From Magnolia sinica (taxonomy: Eukaryota > Streptophyta > Magnoliopsida > Magnoliales > Magnoliaceae), in assembly GCF_029962835.1 (NCBI RefSeq), contig NC_080583.1, positions 70,293,158 to 70,357,157 on the forward strand: DNA of 64,000 bases, given 5' to 3'. Below are positions 47,015-58,659 of the stretch, piece by piece (the stretch's first letter is position 1; each line of letters opens with the position of its first letter). A model generated the notes under the pieces. That model did not search any database and had not been told where the DNA came from. It worked only from the letters and a program-made list of their open reading frames with translations. A program made the position numbers and the translations under genes.

Positions 47015-48921
47015 CGTCCGTGCCTGGACAGTCACATGCAACAGGGTAGGGGGTATCCCCACACGTGTGGTGGGTTCCACCATCACACGCGCTATGGTGT
47101 GGCCCATCCAATGGACGGATAACGTGAATGGGTCCCACAGACCCTGGTGAATAGGAAAAAAAATTCAGAATGATTTAAAACTTCTGCGCCCAAAGGGTTT
47201 CGATGGCGAACGCTCAACCCCACTGTTTACTACCGTGTGGGCCACCTGAGTTATGAATGAAGCTAATTTTCGGAGGGGGCTCACTTCAGGAAGTGGCCCA
47301 CCCAATGAACGGTGTGGATAATCAACATACATCATGGTGGGGCCCACGGCTGGGCCCGTGGGCTGCTGCCCGTCCGTCCGTCCGCTAGTGCGCAGGCAGT
47401 GCCTGTTGCCTTCTGACAGCAACAGCGCCTGCTGCTGCTGCATCTTTTTTTATTTTCCTGCAGTATTTCACATGTGGGGCCCACGTCTTGAGAATCCACT
47501 CTGTCCAATGGATTCTAGGGCCCAAAACACACCCAACAAGCCCAATATCGGGGGCATTTTCGTGTATAGAAACAGCAGGGTGGGTCCTAACATCCTTGAA
47601 CAGTAAGTAAGCACAGTTTTCTATGATATGGACTGCCTGATTATCGGATTGACCTCATTTTTCAGCTCAACACCTAAAATGAGCCAAGGAATAGGATGGA
47701 CGGCGTGGATTTGATGTATACGTCAAGGTGGAGCCGGTACACGTGACACACCCAAAAGCCCAAAAAGGCAATGCTGTTGTGAGTACACAGCACTGTCGGT
47801 TCTTACCACAGTCAACACGTCCAGCGTCCAGGGATGCTGGATGGACGGTGTTCTAATAAAAATCAAGGTGGGTCCCACACAGATGTGGCCCACTTGATTT
47901 AGATGGGTCTGATATTTGTGTTTCTTATCATCTAGGCCCACCGGATGACCTAGATAAAACGGATGGATGGCACCGATTTAAAAGGGCATGATCAAGGCGG
48001 GCCACACCGTTTTGGATGGGTGGCGGGTGGATGATATCATACATCAAGGTGGGCCACAAGCCATCATACACAAGAGAGAGAGAGAGAGACATCAGTGAGG
48101 ATGGAGGGGCCCCGCCACTATGGGCCCCTCTTTGATACAAAGGCTACATCAAGGTGGGTCCCAATAGATATGGACCCTTAAATCAAACAAATAAATGAAA
48201 GACAAAATTTAAAATCACCCACCGCCTTCTTCTTGCTCCCTTGGCTTCCTTTGCTCCTTAGCTTTGATTCCAACGGAGGAGATGAGGTTTGGATGGTTGA
48301 GATGGGAGATGAAAGGGTAGGAAAGGTGGGCCACACTTGTGGCTCTCTTGGAGTGGAAGAGCTTAGACGTATGGAGGTTTTTGGGTTGCTTGGATTGTGA
48401 TTTGAAAATGAAGGAGAGAGAGGGTTGTAAAGAGAGATGGGTGATGGAGTAATGGAGTGATGGATGTGGTGATTGATGGGTGTAAGAACTTTTTGACTTT
48501 TGTAGTTTTTGGTGTAAGAAAAGTATGAGCTTGTGTAAGAAACTTTTGACTTTGGGGGTTGCTTGGGAATGGGTGAAAGGTAATGTGTACTTGACACATA
48601 CTTAACATGATGGAATTGATTAATTGATGTGACAAGTCATAGAGATTCTCTCAGAATTCGCACACGCGGCGTTTTCCTCACACCGAGCGCTGGCCCGCAT
48701 CTCTTGGCCAGAGTATCGGATCGGCACGCAAGACGCGGCATCGGAACCGCGGTGACGGTGCGGTTGCAAGGGTACAAGTCTCAGTTTGAGTCGAATCAGG
48801 TTGACGGCGTGTAATGCAGGGTCGCGTGCAAATATCGGTTAAGGGTCGAATGTTGTCAAAATTTGACCAGAAAGACCGCAGAAGTCTATGGAATGGTACG
48901 GTCTAGGATATGGGTCTTACA
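46940..48921 (-). repeat. Fragment of a Tekay-type LTR
   Basis: It matches the second half of the LTRs at 30949-34895 and 39762-43890 at a clearly lower level. It shares the TGGGCCACCTGAGT block, the GTGGGGCCCAC motifs, the GAGAGAGA tract before ...ACCCCG, the GGCTTCCTTTGCTCC segment and the terminal GGGTCTTACA (ending 48921). The outer part of the LTR is absent. Confidence 0.7.
46962..47013. repeat. (TA)n microsatellite
   Basis: A run of about 25 TA dinucleotides lies within gypsy-LTR-like sequence. Confidence 0.9.
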
Positions 48922-49285
48922 CCGAGTGGGTGTGGTAGCGTACCACCTTGCTTTGCCCACACCACTCGCAGGCATGCACAACATATTTCACTTATCGATG
49001 CTGAAGAAATACGTTCCTGACCCTTCCCACATTATTAAATGGGAGCAAGTATAATTGAGTGAGGATGCTACTTATGTATTGCGACCAACGCGTATTTTAA
49101 ACAGGAAGGAACAGGCACTGCGCAGTAAGGTCATCTTGCTTGTGAAGGTATTATGGACGTATCACACTAAGGAAGAGGCTACTTGGGAAACAGAAGTCGA
49201 GGTCCGCAAGAACTACCCTCAAATTCTCGAGGAGTACGAAAAGGTACTAATTTCGAAGACAAAATTTTTCGTTAAGGGGGTAGAT
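48922..49285 (+). pseudogene. Gypsy integrase C-terminus and chromodomain-like tail
   Basis: It encodes RVGVVAYHLALPTPLAGMHN, then IFHLSMLKKYVPDPSHIIKW. After one in-frame stop near 49051 it continues SEDATYVLRPTRILNRKEQA, VKVLWTYHTKEEATWETEVE and RKNYPQILEEYEKV. This is the typical C-terminus of a chromovirus polyprotein. A polypurine tract (AAGGGGGTAGAT, 49274-49285) and the LTR follow immediately. Everything upstream is missing, since the fragment is fused directly to the terminus of the preceding LTR. Confidence 0.75.
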
Positions 49286-52200
49286 TATAACATCTCGAAA
49301 AAATTTGTATAATGACCTGAGTAACACCTCAAGGAGAAATCACTAAGGACTGAATCCTTTGGAAATTAGACGAAAATTAATTAATTGCTAAATTGAATTA
49401 ATTAGTAAATTAGCTTGAACCACTTTCTATATGAACTGCAAGACCTAAAGCTAGTAGAATCGCTAACTCTACATTACCTAAAAACGTAGGATCAATCTCA
49501 AAACCCAGTTGCTCTCGGGAATATCTTAAGACTCCGTATCGGACCTAGACCGCACGTCAAAAGTCTGATTAATACGAAGCTATATGGTTATGACCACCTT
49601 ACTGGGCTTGACGACCATCTCAGAAATCAGGTCTAAATAGTATCCAGAAACGTACAACTTGAACTCAGAGCGAAGTGTGTAAAAAATGCGAATATCTTTA
49701 GAGAATGAACTCAAACTTAAGTGAATTGGGTTGTTCGCTTGCAGGCCAAACTAAAGGTTTCAGACCGTCAATTCTGACTCAACTACACCCTTGGATCAGG
49801 AAAATTTCCCTACACAGGTCAGTGTACTTATGGCCTTGATCGAGTCACGATAGTCGTTGAACTGAAACTGGTCCTCCACGGTCGATCCACAAATTCGATT
49901 GGACCAAAATCTTAACCTAGCATAGATCCATTGCCAAGGAACTTTCTTCAGACCGTGTGCAAGCAATGGACCTCTAGATGAGTTCCGTTGGCCCAAAACA
50001 GACGACTTTTGGCTATAACCTAAGTATACCATGGCCTTGGGGCCATTGACATCAGTTCTGGGCCTATATAAGGGTCTTAACCCATCTCTCTCTCATTCCA
50101 TACGAATTCCCTAAACCCTAGGAGAGAGAAGAGAGAAAAGAGAAGGAAAGAGTGAGGAGAAGTGAGAGAGAGTCGTGGTTGGTTGCTGGGATTCATTCCC
50201 GCCACTCCACGTGCTGATTCCCCTCTTCTGTATCGCTATACCGGTGATTTTGACTTCATTTTTGGGTAAAGAATCTTAACTCTAATCTGTTTTAGGTATC
50301 CAAATAGGTAGATCGGTGAAATAGCTAACCTATTTCATGTTATAGGTAGCCGTTGTGCTATAAACAAAGGCGTAGTGTATGAATTGAGTTCATAATCGGC
50401 ATACCGACGAAAGGTGCAGACTATAAACATTTAAGTTAGGGTTTTCAAGGCTTTCAATGTCAGTTAGTGATTTATGACTAACTTGATTACTGTCACATGT
50501 ACTTAAATGCGATGCTTTCCATGTATTATACATATATATGAACTATGTTGAATATAAGACATTTCATGTGTTTGTTGAAATATTTGAATGAATATGGAAT
50601 CATGATTTGTACTTGCCATAATTATTGATTAAGAATACATGATTGTTGTATGTGTGGTAACTCCTTTTGAAAGGATTTGCTACAATATATGTTATGAAAA
50701 ATTATTACATGTATGTTGATATGTATAGTCAAAGTGTTTGATAAAATGCCTGAATGAGAAAATGCTTATTTAAATATATTTTATAAGAGTGTTGAGATAA
50801 GATTCTCAACTACCTTAGCTATAGGTCTAGATTCCTTCTTGTAACCTAAATCCAATTACGAGATTTATATATGAAATGCATATATATGATGTCATGCTCA
50901 CTATGTGTTATATAAAATGGTTAAATGGTTGCAATGCTTGGATCGTTTGTTCAATACTTTTATGACTACCATATGTGAATGCTATTGTTTTGGAGTGTGA
51001 TTGGGGCTACGATGTAATCCAGGCAATTGGTAACGACTTTCGAATGAGTAGCTGAATCAGTTTTGCCACCGCGGACACGTTCAATGAATTCGAGTTGTAC
51101 GGTGATTATCGACAGTGGTTAGGCCACAAAGAGTGAATATGCGCTCCATGTCGATCAATTTAGTGTGCGCTCGTACTAGTCGAGCTTGTCAAGTAACCCG
51201 ATTGGTCTCATGTATGTTCACCATGTATAGACACTACTGGTTGAATCTAAGGTACCACTTACCATTGAAAAACTTGTTTAACATTGATACCATGATCCGC
51301 TAAGACTCATGAGCCGGGCATGGTGGTATGGGACACCATGGTTAAGTTGTCGGCCTACGCTAGGGTGACGATTCTCCCCGTAGTGTCCAGTGAGCAACCC
51401 AAACTCGTGAGCCGAATACAGTGGTATGGGACATTATATTCAAGCTATCGGCCTATAATAAGGTGACGAGTCTTTCTCATAGTAACCTCGAGTATAAACT
51501 AGGCCTACGTTAGGGTGACGAGCCTCCCATAATGACCAAAACTTGCATGTCCACTGTTTTTAAATCAGGGGTGATATTGCCCTATAACTTGCCTAACGTA
51601 TGTGATTAACTAGGATTGATGACCCTAGATGGATCATTGTTTGGGTAATGATATAAAAGGAGGTACCTTAGCTTCCCGATTCTGCTGTATGAACATGCCT
51701 AATAAATTACTTAGCTAACACGATCATGCACCGTATTGCATGTGATTTGGCGATGAAGGCACAGTAGGAATAACATGTGCGATCATGAGATGGTGTCGCT
51801 GAGGGAGTACAGGCGAGGGCATGCATCATTAATACATATCATCCTTGCATTAACAAGAGTACTTAGGACATGATTGTTGTATTGCTTTATCATTATTGCT
51901 TGACTGAATTGATAACATTTTAACCTTTGCCTTATAGCTCCACTGAGTTGATCACTCACTCCCACTCTGGGACGATGTTTTAAAACACCAACTAGATTCT
52001 GTTGTAGTTTCAGATGATGGCGAGGCTTACTAGTCGGAGCCGGCCTTCTATGACGACGAAGAGTTCTCCTATATGCAACTCTCTGGCGAGTCTATGTAGA
52101 CCTGGAGTTGCATCGACGGGACTACAGGGATACGAATTAGTTAAGCATCACACTTGTCATTTTGTATATTTTGGAACTATACATGTAATTGTTTAACTCG

Positions 52201-52439
52201 GTATCATGTTCATACTCTAGGGACTTACAATCACTTATGTGCTTTATATATTTAACATAGTCTTCCGCTTGCATAATCAAATCATCTCTAGAGTATGAAT
52301 GTTGATTTGGTGTAATCCCATTCATATTTAATGTACTAATATGGATAACATTTAATCATCATTATTTATATAGCATAAGTGATGCGTTGGAACTCGGGAG
52401 TCAAGTTTCTGTTCGACCCTCGATTTTCAGGGCGTTACA
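49286..52439 (+). repeat. 3' LTR of a gypsy element, 3.15 kb
   Basis: It starts TATAACATCTCG, in which the second base is mutated from TGTAAC, directly after the polypurine tract, and ends GGGCGTTACA. It is the same family as the inverted partial LTR at 1-1957. It holds no gene, and the frame at 49796-50032 is the counterpart of the one at 1210-1446. Confidence 0.85.
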
Positions 52440-52787
52440 TTTAGATATAAATTCTTTTTCTAAGAATTACTTAGAAACATGCCTATAATAATGTAGAACC
52501 ATTAGATTTTCCAAAAATCTCATATCAGTAATAATTACGAAAATGCCATTAATCTAGACCCCTGAATTCTAAATCACATGGTCCTCACGATCCGCTTGAT
52601 GTGAAATTTTATACCATGCCTATGTATCATAAATTAACCATACATGTTAAATTTTGGCCCTTAGATCATTGTAAAAGTGATCCAATTGATAAATCAGCCC
52701 CTTAACCGTTGATTTTGGTGCATTGTAACATCCCGAATTTGATGTATTGCTAGTGTCCATAATCGAAAACTTGTACGATAATTGTAG
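52440..52787. other. Gene-free junction sequence
   Basis: AT-rich sequence with no open frame. A possible LTR start, TGTAACATCCCG, lies near 52726, after which copia protein-coding sequence begins about 60 bp later. Confidence 0.4.
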
Positions 52788-52821
52788 AGATGAGTGGATC
52801 CTTAACAAAAAGGATTCATAT

Positions 52822-54156
52822 TGTTAAGGGTCAAATATTGCATATTATCCCCCATTTATATCATGGTTTTATGAACATGATAATGTTTAATGTTCTATTT
52901 TACTCATGTTTGTGTTGCAAGGTGAATTTAAGAGCCAAGATTGAAAATGGTGCTAAAATCATTGATTTGATGTTCGAGAATCACCAAGGCAAGGGATGGA
53001 TCTTAGGAGACCAAGATTAAAGAATTCACATGCAAAAGATCCAAGAAAACCAAGTGAGGAATGAAGAGAATCAAAGATTTAAATTGAAGAAAAGAAATCC
53101 TGAAATCGTCCTGAAAAAGCATAGTCTGAAACTCTGGGTCATTTTGTAAAATTGTGCAGAGTGAAGTCTATTTTGGAAAACTATGCAGAGTGAAGTCTAT
53201 TTTAGCAAATTACATAAATTTGAGGCGGTTTCTAAAGTTTTGTAACTAGGTGCGAAAGTTAAAGTTCCACAACTATAAATAGGACTCCCTAGGATGTTCA
53301 TAGGCATCTTCTAGGGTTTAAAGAGTGGAGCAAAAGGGTGGAGAAGCCATCGCCAAGAGTTTTTTTCTTATTCCTTAGTTGTTTTCATGCTTTCTTCTAG
53401 GGTTTAGATCCAATCATGTCTATGGTTGGCTAAACCTCTTAGTTGGGACTAAAAGGTGAAGCTTGTAGCGTGATGGGATAATTCTCTTGATTTAATTCAT
53501 GTTTATGTTGAACTCTATGGATTCTAATTTAGTATTTAAGGAATACTTTCAATTTTTAATGGTTTATTGTAACTCAAATTATAGTATATTTGTAATAACT
53601 TTGAGTATCTTCTTTTCTTGATTTGAAATTGTAAAACTAGTAAGTCCTGTTGTTCACCATCGTCTCTTAAGCATAGTAGGGTGATGGAATCCTTCCTAAT
53701 CTTCACAATTCTCCTGCTTTGAGATTATGGGATTGGTAAATCCTGTTGTTTTTTTATTGTCTCTTGGGCATGGTTTGGTGATGCAATCCCTGCCAATTAT
53801 CATAGTTCTCCTTCATTAAGAATTAAGTCAATAGAAGTTTATATTAGGTTTTATTAATATATTTTCCAATTAGATACGATAGGACTCCAATTTTAATTGT
53901 GTTACTTGAATCAAGCAAGAGGGCTCCCTGATTACTACAATTGGATCCTTGGCACCCTAGTTCCACCTTTAAATTCTTAGTTTTAATTACTATATTCACA
54001 ATTACTCTCTCAAATACTTCAGAATTAGTTTTACATCTTTTTCTATTTCTACTTCTAGTTAATTTCAGAAATATACAAGTTTCGTCCCTGTGGATTCGTC
54101 CTCAGTCTTATTGAGATTATTACTACATCACGACCCTACATTTGGCGTTGTGAACA
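52822..54156 (+). mobile_element. Solo LTR of the tRNA-Asp family, inserted in copia protease
   Basis: It runs from TGTTAAGGG to GTTGTGAACA, 1335 bp, and is homologous to 4318-4473 joined to 29254-30529. Flanks CATAT (52817-52821) and CAAAT (54157-54161) are a 5-bp target duplication with one mismatch. Removing the LTR and one flank restores the protease reading DSY-HMTHHR. No internal sequence remains, so it arose by LTR-LTR recombination. Confidence 0.85.
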
Positions 54157-54653
54157 CAAATCACATGACTCATCATCGAAGTTGGTTCGCTAGTTATAGG
54201 TAGTGTGACGGTGGACATGTGTTTATTGGCAATGATAATGCCTATAAAGTTGTGGTTGTTGGTACGGTGTGTATCAAGATGTCTAATAGGATGGAGCATA
54301 CTTTGACTGAGGTCAGGCGTGTTCCTGATATGAAGAAGAGTTTAATTTCTCTCAGTGCACTCGAGGTAATAGGGAGCAAGTTCACCAGTCTTATTGGTAT
54401 CCTTAAAGTTTCAAAAAGGGAGACTCATGGTTATGAGAGTGGAGAGACAAACAAACCTTTATGGGGTTGATTAGGGAGCACTTCAGTAGGTGTAGCAACA
54501 ATGACTGTTATGAATTCCACGTCTGCACGTATGTGGCGTGCTCGTTTGGGCCACATGGGCATGAAGGTATTTTCTAATAGTTGTTTGATTCCAACTTTTA
54601 ATAATTTTGATTTAGATATATGCGAGTATTGTATATATAGTAAATAATCTATA

Positions 54654-54848
54654 TTATGTGCACTCTGACGTATGGGGGCCATCACTAGTGGAAAACATGT
54701 ATGTAAGGAAGTGCTTAATTATGTGCACTCTGACGTATGGGGGCCATCACTAGAGGAAAACATGTATGTAAGGAAGTTCTTAATTATGTGCACTCTGACG
54801 TATGGGAGCCATCACCAGAAGTTTTCGCTGGAGGGACTTCATGGTTTG
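54654..54848 (+). repeat. 65-bp tandem triplication in copia integrase
   Basis: TTATGTGCACTCTGACGTAT begins at 54654, 54719 and 54784, and the third copy is partial. The unit encodes the YVHSDVWGPS integrase segment. 65 is not a multiple of 3, so the triplication itself breaks the frame. Confidence 0.9.
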
Positions 54849-57229
54849 TCTCATTCATTAACGACTACTCTTAGAAAGTTTGGGTTTACTTAATGAAACA
54901 TAAATCCGAAGTTTTCACCACCTTCAAACAATGAAAGGAAATGGTGGAAAAATAATTAGGGAGAAAAATAAAGGTTGTAAGGACTGACAATGGTGATAAA
55001 TTTACTTCCACTAAGTTTAATGAATATTGTAAAGATAAATGGATCATTAGGAACAACACAGTGCACCACACACTGAACAAAATGGCGTTGCTGAGCGGAT
55101 GAATCGGACTTTCTTGGAGAGGGCTCAATGCATGTTAAGTAATGTCGGGTTGGGCAAAGACCTATGGATTGAGGCCAACACGACTTCTTATTGGTGAACT
55201 GGTCCCCTTCTACGACAATTGATTGTAAGATACTAGATGAAATATGGAGTGGTCATAAGGTTGACTACTTAGATTTGCGCATATTTGGTTGTGAGGCTTA
55301 ATCTCATGTAGCATCAATTGATAAAGACAAGCTAGACCATAGAGCCAAAAAGTATATCTATATTGGCCATGGTGTTGGTGTGAAGGGTTACAGGTTATAT
55401 GATAAGGTCACTCTGAAAATTATCACTAGTCGTGACTTCAAATTCGACGAAAGCTCCCTATTTCGTAAGAATGACCATGAGAAGCAAAAGGAACTAGAAA
55501 TGTTGGTCGTAGACGTTCATATTGACACAGGTGATACTCAGGCAAAGACAGATACACAAACATAGGGACAGGAAGAGGTAAAGCAGCCACCTAGGAGAAA
55601 TCCACCGCGAGTCGAAGGTTACCAATGAGATATAAGGACGACTCTAATATCACATATGCCCTCATTACAGATGAGGGGGACACATCTATAATTTAAGAGG
55701 TTCTTGATATGCCTAATGCTTAAAAGTGGAAGGTGGTTATGGACGATGAAATGAACTCTTTGTACAAATCAACACATAGGAGCCAGTAGAGCTTCTAGTG
55801 GGCTAAAAAGCGATCAGATGCAAGTGGTTATTCAAAAGGAAATCGGATAGATGTAAAGTAAGGAAGGTAATGAAGGATTACGCTTAGAGAAAAGGAATTG
55901 ACTTCACAGAGATATTCGTACCAGTGATTAAGAAGCTATCTATCAGATTCGTGTTGGTGTTGGTCGTCCAATATGATATCGAGTTGGAACAAATGGACGT
56001 GAAGACTACATTCCTACACGAGGAATTGGAAGAGCGGATCTTAATAAAGCAACCTAAGGGGTACGAAGTTAAATGGGTAGAGAAAAATATTTGCAGGTTA
56101 ATGAGGTCATCGTACGGCCTGAAACAGTCGCTTAGGCAGTGGTATAAAAATTTTGATTCTTTTATTTTGAGTAAGAATTTACTAAGAGTGAATATAATCA
56201 TTATGTCTATTACAAGACACTAAGTGATGGCAAGTTCATCATCCTGGTATTGTATGTTGATGGCATGTTAATCACCAGTCATAACATGTCAGATATCGAT
56301 GTACTAAAGACTTGATTATTAGTGACATTTGAGATGACAAATCTGGGGGTTGCAAAGAGGGTTCTTGGCATAAATATTCATAGAGACAGGAAGAAGAACA
56401 TGCTTTGATTATTATAAGTAGAATACCTTGAAAATGTGTTGATCAAGTATCGGATGGATAAGGTAAAGTCCATGAACATTCCCTACACGGCTCACTTCTA
56501 GCTTTCCTCAGAATAATGTCCTAAATCTAATGAGGAAAAGCGGGACATGTCTCATGTGCCTTATTCGAATGCGATAGCAATTTAATATATTTCGTAGTCT
56601 GTACAAGATTAGATATTTCACAGGCAATCTGTGTCATGAGCAAATACATGCCAAACCACGCAAACAACATTGAAAGGCGGTGAAATGGTTTCTTCGATAC
56701 ATTTGAGGTACAAAGACTATGTCTTAACTTTTGAGAAAAAAAGGGTAAAGTTGGTAGGGTATATGGATTTAGATTGCGCAGGCAGTATGAATTCTAGAAA
56801 GTCGACTTTATGTTACTCGTTTGACTTGCAGGTGGAGTGATTAGTTGGATGTTGAAAATTTAGTCCATGATGACTCTTTCCATGACCGAAGATGAGTATA
56901 TGGCAATGATAGAAGCGTTTAAGGAAGGTGTTTGGTTGAGATGCATGATAAATTAGTTGAGGCTTTAGCAGTAAGCCATGCCGGTTAATTGTGACAGTGA
57001 GAGCGCTATCAATTTGCCTAAAAATTCTATTTATCATTCACATACTAAATATATTGATATTCATCACCATTTTATCCGACAGGTGTTTGAGGAAGGAGAC
57101 GTGACTCTGGAGAAAATTCACATGAGCGTGAATTCAGCAGACTTGCTCACAAGGTGGTTACTATAGAGAAGTTCAAGTTCTGTATGCCTTCTCTAGGCTT
57201 GGCGAAGGCATAAAAGGAAGACAAAGTGT

Positions 57230-58038
57230 ACATGAGAAGCGTTGATGAAGCTATGATGCAAGAAAGAGAAAAGAGAAGAGGACAAGAAGTTAGATGTTTG
57301 ATGATTGAAGACATTACAGAAATTGTTGTAATTGATGTCTTAAATCGATTCGGTTATAGGGCCTATCGATACCATCGACAGACTGTTCGATGTTACCTTC
57401 AATGACATCAAACAGTGCACGATCCCATCAAAATTTTTCGAATTTTCTCTAGTTGGTCGCTGAACTAACTGGGTACTTTTTCAATGCTATCGAAGATGGT
57501 TCGATAACATCGAAGTTCAGTTCGATGACATCGAAGATGGCTCGATGCAATCAAAGAAAATCAGATTTTTCTAGTTTTGTCTTTATACAGTTTGGGTGTT
57601 AGTTCGATGCCATCGACATTGGTTTGATGCGATCGAATGATAAGTTTCAATGACATCAAAGTGTGTTCGATGCTATCAATCGGCATAGATTTACGCAGAA
57701 CTGCTATTTTGCGGGATTTGTTTTCGATTTCATTTGGGATTTCTTCTTGGCTTATAAATATGGATGTAAACGGGATTGGGAGAGTATTCTATGGTTTCTA
57801 AATCATCTAAGAGCTTCAAAGGGTGTAGTAAGGGTGAGATTCGAGGTTATTTGAATCAGGTAAGATCTCTCTTTGTAATTTTTACTTTCATAGTGATATC
57901 CATCGCTTTGTGCCGCAGTTTTTTTTTCCCGCAAAGGGTTTTCCATGTTAATATTTGGAGTGTTTGCGCTGTGCTTATTTGGTGCGATTGAATTACTTTA
58001 CTTGATTCATCACGGTGTGATTCCATGGTCCCCCAACA
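57230..58038 (+). repeat. Probable 3' LTR of the second copia element
   Basis: It follows the pol end and a purine-rich stretch (AAAAGGAAGACAAAG). It ends with CGGTGTGATTCCATGG...CCCCCAACA at 58038, a typical copia LTR tail. The left border is not certain. It contains the ATCGA-type repeat cluster at about 57340-57680 and no gene. Confidence 0.5.
57340..57680. repeat. Cluster of TTCGATGnCATCGAA-like quasi-palindromes
   Basis: About a dozen imperfect copies of the 13-15-mer TTCGATG(N)CATCGAA are spaced over 340 bp. Examples are TTCGATAACATCGAAG, TTCGATGACATCGAAG and TTCGATGCCATCGACA. Confidence 0.8.
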
Positions 58039-58659
58039 TACTATCGACCTAAGAACTAATAAGAAGAATGCGTGGTCCCCGAATTTCCTTGTGGGAATGG
58101 CGTTTTCCCTATCCGTGGTGTGTGAAGGAGAAGAGGAAGATCCGATGGCATCATTCTCCATCTCCGGTGAGGTTCCAGTACCAGTATTAATGGCAAACAC
58201 AAGTTAGTGCTCATGTATTCTTGGTTGGTGCACGTAGATCCTAGCTAGAGATGTATTTTCACAGTATGACCTAATAATGCACCCTTTGGGGCAAAATAGC
58301 ATGTTCAAGAAATACGGATCAAGATCTAGTCAAGTGGCCTACGTGCGCATGAGAAAGATGGATTGTTCTTGAAATATTACAAATGGTCCGTGTTCACCAT
58401 CCACATTGAGTCCAGCAGATTGAAAGTCTTTAAATATGCCATGGATTAAAAAAACATAATAATAATAAAGAAGGCTCAAACATCAGGTGAACCACACATG
58501 TGCGTTCAATATAGACTGTTGCTCATCTTTTTTCATTCTTCCCACACATTTGTAGCCCCAGCGAGGAGTTAATCAGCTTGATTTTACTTGCTGCTTGTTC
58601 ACGGTGGCACCCACCTAATGAATGGCCCATCTCTGTTATATTTGCGCGATTCATGCTAA
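58039..58659. other. Spacer between copia LTR and UGT gene
   Basis: No element or gene is recognised. It includes the 3' flank of the UGT transcript, which runs on the minus strand. The 114-aa minus frame at 57856-58200 spans the LTR border and has no recognisable character. Confidence 0.5.

Larger units (their letters stand above)
52788..57212 (+). pseudogene. Ty1-copia pol relic (second element), split by a solo LTR
   Basis: The protease begins in 52788-52821 (DEWILNKKDSY) and continues after the solo LTR at 54162 (HMTHHRSWFASYR, a stop, CDGGHVFIGND). The active-site D-T/S-G is replaced by NKK. Next come NAYKVVVVGTVCIKMSNRM, GAG pre-integrase (MWRARLGHMGM) and integrase (YVHSDVWGP, KVWVYLMKHKSEVF, RTDNGDKFTS, and in another frame EQNGVAERMNRTFLERAQCM). 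The reverse transcriptase reads QYDIELEQMDVKTTFLHEEL, then RLMRSSYGLKQSLRQWYKNF; its catalytic YVDD is now YVDG near 56250. RNase H reads YMDLDCAGSMNSRKSTLC, and the tail INLPKNSIYHSHTKYIDIHH ends KFKFCMPSLGLAKA at about 57212. Many stops and frameshifts are present. It belongs to the Tork/TAR-like side of copia by sequence style. Confidence 0.8.

Noticed and set aside
2640..57212. The two copia relics as the two halves of one element split by the whole nest
   Set aside because: Both contain the protease and pre-integrase region with different sequence, so they overlap in coverage. The LTR flanks (CCTTC and CAAAT) also do not match.
57340..57680. CRISPR-like repeat array
   Set aside because: The repeats are imperfect palindromes at irregular spacing in a plant LTR, with no constant repeat or spacer length.
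57856..58200. 114-aa minus-strand frame
   Set aside because: It spans a copia LTR terminus and flanking DNA, with no domain or splice context.
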